Position numbers and translations under genes: made by a program. Below are positions 1 through 7,502 of a stretch of 64,000 nt of DNA, piece after piece. This DNA is from Ignavibacteria bacterium (GTDB taxonomy: Bacteria; Bacteroidota; Ignavibacteria; Kapaibacteriales; UBA2268), in NCBI GenBank assembly GCA_016844745.1, contig JAERMQ010000007.1:1-64000 (forward strand), written 5' to 3'. The stretch's first letter is position 1. Each line of letters opens with the position of its first letter. The notes beneath the pieces are model-generated. The model was given only the letters and a program-made list of their open reading frames with translations. It was not told the DNA's origin and ran no database searches.

Positions 1-225
1 CCAATTATGGAACGTATATGTTACAGTTAAAATTCTTCTATATTTGCCTTTATCAATATTCAACTAATTATTCCATTTTAATTTACAATATTAAATTCAA
101 TTTTCCAAATATTATTTTATTGACGATTATTGTAATTTATTTTGTTATTACCATCACTTTGAATTCATAAGAAAAACGTGTATTTTGTAAACTTTTTAAT
201 AAGATAAATACTAAATAATCAGCCT

Positions 226-1446
226 ATGTGGAGATTTGTACGCAAAATCAGCCTTACTCAATGGATAATAATTTCAATGATTGCCGGCGCAACGCTTGGC
301 TGGCTCTATCCGGAAATATCGCAGCATATACGCATCGTATCGAATATTTTCCTTCGCCTGATTAAATCCATAATAGTACCACTGCTTTTCGGAACGCTCG
401 TAGTAGGCATTGCGGGTCATTCAAGCGATTTGAAATCCGTCGGTAAGTTAGCCTTCAAATCCATTGTTTACTTCGAAATTGTAACAACACTTGCACTCAT
501 AATCGGTTTATTGGCAGTAAATATTTTTAAGCCCGGAGTAGGCGTTTCGCTGAAAATAACCGCTGCTGATAATGCTTCATCAATAGTCCAGAAGAAAATA
601 ACATTAATAGAAACAATCGAGCATATAGTCCCGAAAAGTTTCATCGAAGCGGCAGCCAATAATGATGTCCTGCAAGTTGTATTCTTTTCCATTTTATTTG
701 CTATTGCCCTTACTCAAGTCCCTCCGAAGGCAAAAGAAACCGTAATAAATTTCTGCGATGGGCTGTCGGAAGTGATGTTCAAATTCACAGGCTTAGTGAT
801 GAAATTTGCCCCATTCGGAATTGGCGCTGCAATGGCATACACAGTGGGGCATAGCGGGCTATCAGTACTGTGGAATCTCGGTAAATTAATCCTGACTCTT
901 TATGGTTCTCTTGCCGTTTTCATACTATTTGTACTCACTCCTATAATGCTGATTGCCAAAATTCCAATCAAGAAATTCTGGCAAACGGTGAAGGAGCCTG
1001 CAATTATCGCTTTTTCTACGACATCGTCGGATGCCGCCCTGCCGAAGGCACTGCAGCTTATGGTCGATTTCGGTGTGCCTCGGCGAATCGTGTCGTTTGT
1101 GCTTCCGACGGGATATTCATTCAATCTCGATGGCTCAACGTTATATCTGGCAATAGCTTCGGTATTCGTCGCCCAGGCAGCCGGCATCGATTTATCATTA
1201 GGGCAGCAGCTTGCGATTATGCTTTCGCTTATGCTGACGACAAAAGGCATAGCAGCCGTACCGCGGGCTTCACTTGTTATTTTATCCGGCACACTGATTA
1301 CCTTCGGTTTGCCGTTGGAAGGCATAGCATTGATTCTTGGTGTTGATGAAATAATGGATATGGCGCGTACCTGCACGAATTTAGTCGGCAATTGCCTTGC
1401 CTCGGCTGTCGTAGCCCGCTGGGAAGGGGAATTGAAAATTAATTAA
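226..1446 (+). CDS. Dicarboxylate/amino acid:cation symporter (DAACS family)
   Basis: This is an inner-membrane secondary transporter of the GltP/DctA/GltPh fold, importing acidic amino acids or C4-dicarboxylates with Na+ or H+. At 406 aa it has the usual family length. Visible landmarks are a Ser/Thr-rich HP1 tip (residues 262-273, STTSSDAALP), the TM7 NxDG-type motif as NLDGST (300-305), and the TM8 binding residues D374, D378, R381, T382 and N385 in DEIMDMARTCTN. R381 aligns with the arginine that holds the side-chain carboxylate in glutamate/aspartate carriers, which favours an acidic substrate. It stands alone, 127 bp before a restriction locus, and no clear Shine-Dalgarno site precedes the ATG. 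The family is secure; the exact substrate is inferred. Confidence 0.93.
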   Translation: MWRFVRKISLTQWIIISMIAGATLGWLYPEISQHIRIVSNIFLRLIKSIIVPLLFGTLVVGIAGHSSDLKSVGKLAFKSIVYFEIVTTLALIIGLLAVNIFKPGVGVSLKITAADNASSIVQKKITLIETIEHIVPKSFIEAAANNDVLQVVFFSILFAIALTQVPPKAKETVINFCDGLSEVMFKFTGLVMKFAPFGIGAAMAYTVGHSGLSVLWNLGKLILTLYGSLAVFILFVLTPIMLIAKIPIKKFWQTVKEPAIIAFSTTSSDAALPKALQLMVDFGVPRRIVSFVLPTGYSFNLDGSTLYLAIASVFVAQAAGIDLSLGQQLAIMLSLMLTTKGIAAVPRASLVILSGTLITFGLPLEGIALILGVDEIMDMARTCTNLVGNCLASAVVARWEGELKIN

Positions 1447-1506
1447 TTCCATTAATTCGATAATTTAAAGTACAACAACATATATTGAAAATCATCTAAA
1501 TTGATA

Positions 1507-1552
1507 AATGGAAAAATTGTAAATTTGCAATTAAGAAAAATTTGAAATAAAT
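1507..1552 (+). promoter_or_regulatory. Duplicated leader segment with TAAATTTG element (copy 1)
   Basis: This roughly 45-bp stretch, containing GAAAAATTGTAAATTTGCA, recurs with few changes at 2800-2846. Both copies hold TAAATTTG, matching the TAnnTTTG -7 consensus of Bacteroidota promoters, at 1520-1527 and 2811-2818. These sit 53 and 58 nt before the ATG of the nuclease and methyltransferase genes respectively. I infer matched promoters for the two halves of a restriction system. A convincing -33 element at the expected spacing was not found. Confidence 0.5.
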
Positions 1553-1572
1553 TAAATTTATTTGATAATAGA

Positions 1573-2712
1573 ATGGCTTACGATTCAGCGTATAAATTAC
1601 AAAAAACTTTAGAAACTAAGGTATTTAATTATGCAAAAGATGCGAAAATAGCTGCGGAAAAAGCTTTAAAGATTTTAGTTGAAATTATTACTTTTTATTT
1701 GCTTAAAACCTGGGAATTTAATGATAATATTTCAATTGATTACAGTTTACCTGAATATGGAAATCCTGATATTACACATAAAGTCGATTATGCCCTTCTT
1801 CCAATTATAAATGAAAAAATAATAACAATTCCTAAGAAAATTGATTTCATTTCCCCTAATTTTCTTTTAAAAGAATTACAAAAAAATGATTTTGATATTG
1901 AAAAATTTGATTTTACAAAAAATCAATTATTATCGAGAACAAAAATATTACGAAACGCTTGTGTTATTGGTCATTCAACTAATTCGAACCTTTTAGCCGG
2001 TTTTGAAAAAATTAATGAGCATACTTATGATATCAGGATTTATGAACAGCTATTAAAACCTTATGCAATGATTGAGTGTAAGAGGGTTGGTGTCGAAGAA
2101 GGAATGAAAAAAGACCCTCAGACTATTCAAAAGGCAAAACAAGGAGCTTATGTTCCTCGTGCCGTTTCCTCGCTTCAAAAAATCAAGGATGAAAATGGAG
2201 AATTAAAAGGAATCATTTATAAAAGCGATAATTATTACTATATCGATGATTATTCAATGCTGCATAAAAAAATAATCAAATCAGACGATAAAGAATTATT
2301 AAGAAAATTCGTTCTCACAATTGGTGTTGTTAGTAATCACGGAAATTGGTTTACATTCAACAATCCTGATAAGGAATTAAAAATTTTGGCTCAATCTTAT
2401 GATTGGATATTATTTCTTTCTGATAAAGGTTTGGCAGAGTTTATTGAAATATTTATTCAAAAACCAATTGAAAAGTATCGAATTATTAGGGATGCTTTTT
2501 CTAATAGCTATGCTGCGGTTAAGAAGAAAAATCAATTTACAAAAGTTCAAATGAATTTTGAATCGGATGCAATTCTACTCGATTATTTTGAAAATAATTT
2601 GTATCTGATTGAAAAATGGTTCAATATAATATCTCCGGCAAATTCTAATATAGATATTTTAAAGGAACAACTTGTTAGTTTAAAAAATAAACCGTGGAAT
2701 ATGATTTTATAA
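1573..2712 (+). CDS. Putative type II restriction endonuclease (PD-(D/E)XK-like)
   Basis: This 379-aa soluble protein is probably the endonuclease partner of the methyltransferase gene at 2869. No named family is recognised from sequence alone, but it carries a plausible PD-(D/E)XK centre: D153 in HTYDIRIYEQ, then E168-C-K170 in YAMIECKRVG 14 residues later. A conserved-looking stretch follows with KDPQTIQKAKQGAYV. There are no signal peptides or membrane segments. Low GC and AT-rich codon use resemble its neighbours up to 6.2 kb and differ from the housekeeping genes after that, consistent with horizontal transfer. If paired with the YhdJ-like enzyme it would cut ATGCAT or a related site, which is inference. 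Confidence 0.6.
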   Translation: MAYDSAYKLQKTLETKVFNYAKDAKIAAEKALKILVEIITFYLLKTWEFNDNISIDYSLPEYGNPDITHKVDYALLPIINEKIITIPKKIDFISPNFLLKELQKNDFDIEKFDFTKNQLLSRTKILRNACVIGHSTNSNLLAGFEKINEHTYDIRIYEQLLKPYAMIECKRVGVEEGMKKDPQTIQKAKQGAYVPRAVSSLQKIKDENGELKGIIYKSDNYYYIDDYSMLHKKIIKSDDKELLRKFVLTIGVVSNHGNWFTFNNPDKELKILAQSYDWILFLSDKGLAEFIEIFIQKPIEKYRIIRDAFSNSYAAVKKKNQFTKVQMNFESDAILLDYFENNLYLIEKWFNIISPANSNIDILKEQLVSLKNKPWNMIL

Positions 2713-2715
2713 GTT

Positions 2716-2778
2716 ATGTCAACCGGAAGAAAATTAAATAGCCAAAGCCAAGAATGGGGTACACCTCAAAAATCTTGA
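2716..2778 (+). pseudogene. 20-codon remnant, possibly a DNA methyltransferase N-terminus
   Basis: A 20-codon reading frame opens 3 nt after the nuclease gene and contains SQEWGTPQ. That resembles the EWxTPQ start of phage-type DNA N-6-adenine methyltransferases (Dam, PF05869). It stops at once and has no continuation in the other frames. It may be a scar of a lost gene, or chance. The resemblance is from memory of the family pattern. Confidence 0.25.
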
Positions 2779-2799
2779 TTATATAAAAAAAGTAATTGC

Positions 2800-2846
2800 C
2801 GGAAAAATTGTAAATTTGCATTAAGAAGAATTTGTGAATAAATATG
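2800..2846 (+). promoter_or_regulatory. Duplicated leader segment with TAAATTTG element (copy 2)
   Basis: This is the second copy of the leader seen at 1507-1552. It shares GGAAAAATTGTAAATTTGCA and the following TTAAGAA run. TAAATTTG lies at 2811-2818, 58 nt before the methyltransferase ATG. Keeping the same leader would let both genes respond to the same RNA polymerase or regulator; the function is inferred from position only. Confidence 0.45.
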
Positions 2847-2868
2847 AATATTTTATCTGGATAACGAG

Positions 2869-3717
2869 ATGCAAATATTTAAAAATGGTAATCATATTAT
2901 ATACCATGGTGATTCAATAAAGATTTTAAGTAATCAAATTGAAGATTCATCCATTGATTTGATATTTGCAGACCCTCCTTACAATATTGGAAAAGTTTTT
3001 AATGGAGATAAAGAAAAATGGGACACTGATGAGGAATATTTGAAATGGTGCTATTCCTGGATTGACCTTTGTATTTTAAAATTAAAACCCAACGGTAGCT
3101 TTTATGTAATGACATCAACTCAATTCATGCCATATTTTGATGTATTTCTAAGAAATAAGTTAACTATTTTAAGTCGGATTGTTTGGTACTATGATAGCTC
3201 AGGTGTTCAGGCAAAGAATTATTTTGGCTCAATGTATGAACCAATTCTGTTCTGTGTAAAAGATAAAATAAATTATAAGTTTAATACTTCGGACATTTTC
3301 ATTGAAGCAAAAACCGGAGCTAAAAGAAAGCTCATAGATTATAGAAAAAATCCACCTCAAATATATAACTCTAAAAAAGTTCCAGGTAATGTTTGGGAAT
3401 TCCCAAGAGTAAGATATAGAATGGATGAATATGAAAATCATCCAACACAAAAGCCTGTATCATTATTAGAAAGAATTATTAAAGCAAGTACAAATGAGGG
3501 AGATATAGTATTAGACCCATTTTCAGGGACTTTTACAACTTCTTATGTTGCTAAAAATTTAAACAGGAAATCTATTGGAATCGAAATTCAGGATGAATAT
3601 GTAAAAATTGGATTAAGGAGGATTGGAATACAAAATGAATTTAATGGCGAATTAATAAAAAAAGAATTAAGAACCTTTGAATATTCGAAATATCAGGATA
3701 ATAATTGTTTAACTTGA
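2869..3717 (+). CDS. Adenine-specific DNA methyltransferase, YhdJ-like
   Basis: This 282-aa beta-class N6-adenine methyltransferase uses S-adenosylmethionine. The catalytic motif IV DPPY is at residues 35-38 and the SAM-binding motif I follows near the C-terminus as DPFSGTFTT (216-224), the beta-class order. Long stretches match E. coli YhdJ as I recall it: YDSSGVQAK near 108, EAKTG, IDYRKNPPQ, VPGNVWEFPRVRY and ENHPTQKP. YhdJ is known to methylate ATGCAT, so the same target is likely here. It follows the putative nuclease gene by 156 bp and precedes a second methyltransferase by 8 bp. Both key motifs are present, so it should be active. Confidence 0.88.
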   Translation: MQIFKNGNHIIYHGDSIKILSNQIEDSSIDLIFADPPYNIGKVFNGDKEKWDTDEEYLKWCYSWIDLCILKLKPNGSFYVMTSTQFMPYFDVFLRNKLTILSRIVWYYDSSGVQAKNYFGSMYEPILFCVKDKINYKFNTSDIFIEAKTGAKRKLIDYRKNPPQIYNSKKVPGNVWEFPRVRYRMDEYENHPTQKPVSLLERIIKASTNEGDIVLDPFSGTFTTSYVAKNLNRKSIGIEIQDEYVKIGLRRIGIQNEFNGELIKKELRTFEYSKYQDNNCLT

Positions 3718-3725
3718 AATAAAGA

Positions 3726-4868
3726 ATGGAATTAAATAAAGAATATATAAATTATTTAAAATCGTCAGGAAATGGCGATGTTAGTTTGTTTCTATCAAAA
3801 TCCTCGACGCCTGATATTCTTTACTTTTTAGAGAATTTGGGTTATTTACCAAAAAATTTCGATGGTGACTTATTAGTCCCATTGATTAAACACCAAAATT
3901 CAAATATTAGATTTTGGACTGTGAAAAACTTAGGGAAAATCAATTCTGACAAATATATAAATGTTCTGTTTAGTTTGGCAAAAAATGATACAGATACTTC
4001 GGTCAGAAGGGAAGCAGTTTCTTCAATAGGAAGATTAAGAAATTTTAAAGCAAAGGATAATTTAATAAATTTACTTCAAGATTATGATCCAAAGATAGTT
4101 TCGCAGGCAATAAGAGGATTATTGATTTTTAAAAATGATTTAAAAGTTCAATTAGAATTAAAAAAACTACTTGAACATCCAAATGAAATAATCCAATCAG
4201 TTATAAAGAAAGAATTTTTTTCAAAAATAGACAATGATAATCCGACTGAAAAAGGAACTCATACAATATCACCTGAATATTTAAAGAACATTGTTGTTAA
4301 TGGAGATGTACTTGATGTTTTAAAATATGTACCGGATGAATCAATTCATTTAACTTTTACTTCCCCTCCTTATTATAATGCAAGAGATTATTCGATTTAT
4401 CCGAGCTATCAAGAGTATTTACTTTTTTTAGAAAAGGCATTCAAAGAAGTGCATCGAATAACAAAAGAAGGTCGTTTTTTTATTCTGAATACCTCTCCAA
4501 TAATAATTCCAAGAGTAAGTAGGTCCCATTCAAGTAAGCGCTATCCTATTCCGTTTGACATCCATCCTTATTTAATCAAAATGGGCTGGGAGTTTATTGA
4601 TGATATTGTTTGGTTAAAACCCGAAGCAAGCGTTAAAAATCGAATAGCAGGATTTATGCAACATAGAAAACCACTTGCATATAAACCTAATGCGACAACA
4701 GAGTATTTAATGGTTTATAGAAAACAGACAGAAAAATTATTAGATTGGAACATGAGACAATATGATTGGGAAATCGTTCAGGAAAGTAAAGTGCCTGAAG
4801 GTTATGAATCTTCAAATGTTTGGAAAATAGACCCTACTCTTTTTAACCAAATTAGAAGGGTGGCTTAA
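3726..4868 (+). pseudogene. HEAT-repeat plus N4/N6 DNA methyltransferase, truncated (motif I missing)
   Basis: The 380-aa product begins with HEAT-like helical repeats (about residues 1-170) and continues into a beta-class methyltransferase. Catalytic motif IV is TSPPY (212-216), followed by YNARDYS and the typical SSNVWKI. In this class the SAM-binding DPFxGxGT block should come next, but the protein ends with only FNQIRRVA after WKIDPT, so motif I and the last strands are absent. No continuation is seen in the other frames downstream. I read it as a truncated, probably inactive gene; a split enzyme completed elsewhere cannot be excluded. Its neighbour is a broken nuclease gene, so this looks like a second, decaying restriction system. 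Confidence 0.7.
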
Positions 4869-4870
4869 AA

Positions 4871-5140
4871 ATGAAAATAAAATTTAATGATTCAGATCGA
4901 AAATTAGTTATTGCAAAATTAGAAGAAATTCAAAAGACGAGGATTGAACAAATGAAACCTTCCCGTAAGTTATATAAAGATTCAAATGGACTATTTTATT
5001 TAATTTGTGGAGGTTCTGAAGATTGGCACGGAATAAATAAAAATGTTTTGAATTTATTGTCTGAAAACAATAAAGAGGGTGCTTTTGTAATTGAAAAAAA
5101 TTCAAAACAAAGATGGATATTTGCATTGGTTCTCTTTTAA
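4871..5140 (+). CDS. N-terminal part of a frame-split nuclease-like gene
   Basis: This 89-aa frame starts 2 nt after the truncated methyltransferase stop. It contains SRKLYKDSNGLFYLICGG and KQRWIFALVLF and shows no domain of its own. Its end overlaps the start of the next frame by 28 nt. The joined reading (RWIFALVL running into LMQNKEFLINTKSG) looks like one continuous protein, so a one-base indel around 5095-5140 probably divided a single gene. Alternatively these are two overlapping genes. No function is claimed for this half. Confidence 0.5.
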   Translation: MKIKFNDSDRKLVIAKLEEIQKTRIEQMKPSRKLYKDSNGLFYLICGGSEDWHGINKNVLNLLSENNKEGAFVIEKNSKQRWIFALVLF

Positions 5141-5829
5141 TTTTAATGCAGAATAAAGAATTTCTTATAAATACAAAAAGCGGCAATTATCAATTTCATA
5201 ATATAATAACGGAAGATGGAATGTATGTAGAAGAAATTCCTTCTTTATATTGTAATAAAGTTGATGAAATTAAATTCTCAAATTATCACAAGGATTTTAG
5301 TAGGCTAAAAGAAATTTCTAAAATTATCAATATTGAAATTCAAGATGATATTGAACTAACTCATTCAGATGTCCAAGCAAAATTAATATTAATAGGAAGC
5401 TATTTAAATTATAGAACTTATACACCAGATATTTCTAAAAATAGTATTTATGGCGTTTTAGGTGACTTATGTTCTGAAAGAGAAATTCCTGAAGGCTCAA
5501 TTCCAAGTTTAAGTGTTGATACTGTAAAATTTGTTGATGTTATTTGGTTTGATGAAGAAGGATATCCAACTCATGCTTTTGAAGTTGAACATACTACTGA
5601 CATTACAAAAGGTCTATTACGGTTATATCAAATACATAAACTCAGAATAAAAATGTTTATCATTTCTGAAGATAAAAATAAAGATAAGTTTAATCGGGAA
5701 GTTCAAAAGAATCCATTTGTAAAAATAAAAAATGAATTTATTTTTAAGAATTACATCGAATTAGATGAATTCTTCCAATCTGTTAAACTATTTTCAAAAG
5801 TTCAAGATAAATTTCTTAATAAAATATAG
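5113..5829 (+). CDS. C-terminal part of a PD-(D/E)XK-type nuclease, BamHI-like ExE variant
   Basis: This 238-aa frame contains VDVIWFDEEG then AFEVEHTTDITKGLLRLYQ. The D142 ... E157-V-E159 arrangement is that of a restriction-like nuclease in which Lys of (D/E)XK is replaced by Glu, as in BamHI (ExE). The phrase EVEHTT with a following GLLR recurs in restriction-associated proteins known to me. It is most likely the continuation of the frame at 4871 (overlap 28 nt) and the partner of the truncated methyltransferase. If the gene really is frameshifted, the product is probably not functional, although the catalytic half is intact. Confidence 0.55.
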   Translation: MDICIGSLLILMQNKEFLINTKSGNYQFHNIITEDGMYVEEIPSLYCNKVDEIKFSNYHKDFSRLKEISKIINIEIQDDIELTHSDVQAKLILIGSYLNYRTYTPDISKNSIYGVLGDLCSEREIPEGSIPSLSVDTVKFVDVIWFDEEGYPTHAFEVEHTTDITKGLLRLYQIHKLRIKMFIISEDKNKDKFNREVQKNPFVKIKNEFIFKNYIELDEFFQSVKLFSKVQDKFLNKI

Positions 5830-5840
5830 AAGGAATTAAA

Positions 5841-6041
5841 ATGATAAATTCATCACAAACAATATTTTCAACAGGTGTTTTTCTAAAACCTGAAAAAGTA
5901 ATAATAAATAAAAAAGAGCAATGGCGTTGGATTGCAGTAGGATTTGAAGATGACTCATTTCTTAATGGGAATTATATAAATCCATATGAATATTCGGATA
6001 CTTTTGAAGGATTAATCAATACAGATGAAAAAGGTAATTGA
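5841..6041 (+). CDS. Small hypothetical protein, likely truncated
   Basis: This 66-aa frame begins 11 nt after the nuclease-like gene with a GGAATTAAA leader. It is not recognised; visible features are KEQWRWIAVGFEDDSFLNG and an acidic C-terminus. It ends in KGN just before an open frame (6054-6194) whose first residues could continue it, so it is probably the 5' part of a gene broken by one or two small indels. It is the last member of the restriction island. Confidence 0.4.
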   Translation: MINSSQTIFSTGVFLKPEKVIINKKEQWRWIAVGFEDDSFLNGNYINPYEYSDTFEGLINTDEKGN

Positions 6042-6053
6042 TTATCTATATAA

Positions 6054-6194
6054 AACTGGGTAGAATTGAGAACCAAAGATGGCTACCAGAGATTAGAAAA
6101 GGCTTTGCAAGCCTTCAGTATTCCTTTTCAGAGAATTGATCCTTTAAATTCAGGTTTATTGGATTCTATTTTCAAGAAAATATTTTCAGAATAA
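6054..6194 (+). pseudogene. Remnant C-terminal frame
   Basis: A 46-codon open stretch without its own good start reads NWVELRTKDGYQRLEKAL and ends FKKIFSE. It lies 13 nt after the stop of the 66-aa frame in another phase, and the two could be the halves of one broken gene. No family is recognised. Confidence 0.35.
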
Positions 6195-6211
6195 ACCATT
6201 TATCAACAAAA

Positions 6212-6244
6212 AAAAGCCGCCAGGCGTTATTCCAAGCGGCTTTT
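6212..6244 (-). terminator. Rho-independent terminator of mdh
   Basis: Inverted arms AAAAGCCGC (6212-6220) and GCGGCTTTT (6236-6244) enclose a 15-nt loop, with A and T tracts on both sides. The hairpin lies 20 bp beyond the mdh stop, so it should end mdh transcription and could also stop read-through from the restriction island. Confidence 0.85.
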
Positions 6245-6263
6245 CATATTATCATAAGAAAAT

Positions 6264-7199
6264 TTATTTCTTAATCAATTCCATTGCTTCTTTGATTGTT
6301 GCCTGAACGTGTGTTGCAGAGTTAGCCAATAATGCTTTCTCGTCTTCGTTCAGTTTCAATTCGATTATTTGCTCTATGCAATTCTTACCCAATTTTACCG
6401 GAACGCCAACCACGACATCGTTGAATCCATATTCGCCGTTCAAAAGTACCGAACATGGGAAAATACGTTTCTGGTCTTTTACAATCGATTCGACCATCTG
6501 CACAGCCGCTGCTGCCGGTGCATAATATGCGCTGCCGGTCTTCAGGTGTGCAACTATTTCGCCGCCGCCTTTTGCTGCCCTGTCGCAAATGGCATCCATT
6601 CTCTCTTTTGAGATAAGGTCGGTTACGGGAATTCCGGCAACTGTCGTAAATCTCGGAAGCGGAACCATAGTATCGCCGTGTCCGCCTAAAATCTGTGCGG
6701 AGATATCCTGCATCGAACAGCCGATTTCCATCGAAATAAACGAACGGAAGCGTGCCGTATCGAGGATTCCAGCCATACCGACGACTTTATGCTTCGGCAG
6801 TCCGGTTACCTTCAAGGCAACGTAGGTCATTACATCCAGTGGATTCGAAACAATGATATAATGTGCATTGGGTGAGTATTTGAAAGCATTCTCAATGCAG
6901 GAACTTACGATTTCAGCATTTTTAATGAGTAAGTCGTCGCGGCTCATGCCGGGTTTGCGAGCCAATCCTGCAGTCTGGATTACGATGTCGGAATCCCTTG
7001 TAACGTCATATTCGTTAGTACCGAAAATTCTCGCATCTGATTCGAGAATCGGCATGGATTCATACATATCGAGACCTTTTCCCTGAGGAATGCCTTCGAG
7101 TACGTCAACTAAATATATTTCATTTGCAAGCTCGGCATTAGCCAGAAGCTGTGCAGTTGTAGCGCCGACGTTACCGGCGCCGATTACGGTTATTTTCAT
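6264..7199 (-). CDS. mdh: Malate dehydrogenase
   Basis: NAD-dependent malate dehydrogenase interconverts malate and oxaloacetate in the TCA cycle. The 311-aa protein is of the LDH-like (type 3) class found in Chlorobium. The Rossmann motif GAGNVG is at 7-12, with D32 selecting NAD over NADP. R81 and R87 in ARKPGMSR are the substrate arginines (R81 separates MDH from LDH, which has Gln). N119 lies in SNPLDV, the D147/R150 pair in LDTARFR, and the proton-relay H174 in GGHGDT. It is encoded on the same strand as citrate synthase, 303 bp apart with palindromic repeats between, so the two may or may not be cotranscribed. All active-site residues are present. Confidence 0.97.
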   Translation of the reverse strand: MKITVIGAGNVGATTAQLLANAELANEIYLVDVLEGIPQGKGLDMYESMPILESDARIFGTNEYDVTRDSDIVIQTAGLARKPGMSRDDLLIKNAEIVSSCIENAFKYSPNAHYIIVSNPLDVMTYVALKVTGLPKHKVVGMAGILDTARFRSFISMEIGCSMQDISAQILGGHGDTMVPLPRFTTVAGIPVTDLISKERMDAICDRAAKGGGEIVAHLKTGSAYYAPAAAAVQMVESIVKDQKRIFPCSVLLNGEYGFNDVVVGVPVKLGKNCIEQIIELKLNEDEKALLANSATHVQATIKEAMELIKK

Positions 7200-7250
7200 A
7201 ATATCCTCTATTTATTGTTGTTTAATTACTACTACTTTATCTAAAAATAT

Positions 7251-7310
7251 CATTCCTGCGAATGCAGGAATCCCCTTCTGTAGCGGTTCAGGGGATTCCT
7301 GCATTCGAGG
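7251..7310. repeat. Dispersed palindrome, family with core CCTGCGAATGCAGGAATCC
   Basis: The arm CATTCCTGCGAATGCAGG is followed by AATCCCC, and the right arm is GGGGATTCCTGCATTCG. The same core appears at 17730-17755, 36167-36235, 36505-36534 and inside a gene at 52450-52524. It is likely a non-autonomous miniature element. Confidence 0.75.
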
Positions 7311-7327
7311 CTTTGTGAAAAGTCAGT

Positions 7328-7409
7328 AAGAATGTCATTCTGAACGAAGTGAAGAATCCAGAAGCCGCATTGGGACTGGATTCTTCACTTCGTTCAGAAT
7401 GACATTCTT
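7328..7409. repeat. Perfect 34-bp inverted repeat, MITE-like palindrome
   Basis: The left arm (7328-7361) and right arm (7376-7409) are exact reverse complements across a 14-nt loop. The core is GTCATTCTGAACGAAGTGAA. Flanking TTGTGAAAA and TTTTCACACAA form outer inverted ends. Relatives occur at 11044-11102, 23052-23137, 25222-25305, 36253-36450, 39704-39787, 40751-40877, 42665-42783, 53402-53486 and 60822-60858. Confidence 0.85.
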
Positions 7410-7502
7410 CCATTTTTGATAGTTTTCACACAACCTCATTCGCAGGAATGACAATATTTTTGAACCACCTTAAATTAAATTTTCTTCAAAGAACTTATGT
7501 TC

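Noticed and set aside
6385-7329. Several + strand frames opposite mdh
   Set aside because: They are antisense shadows of mdh with no start signals or recognisable composition.
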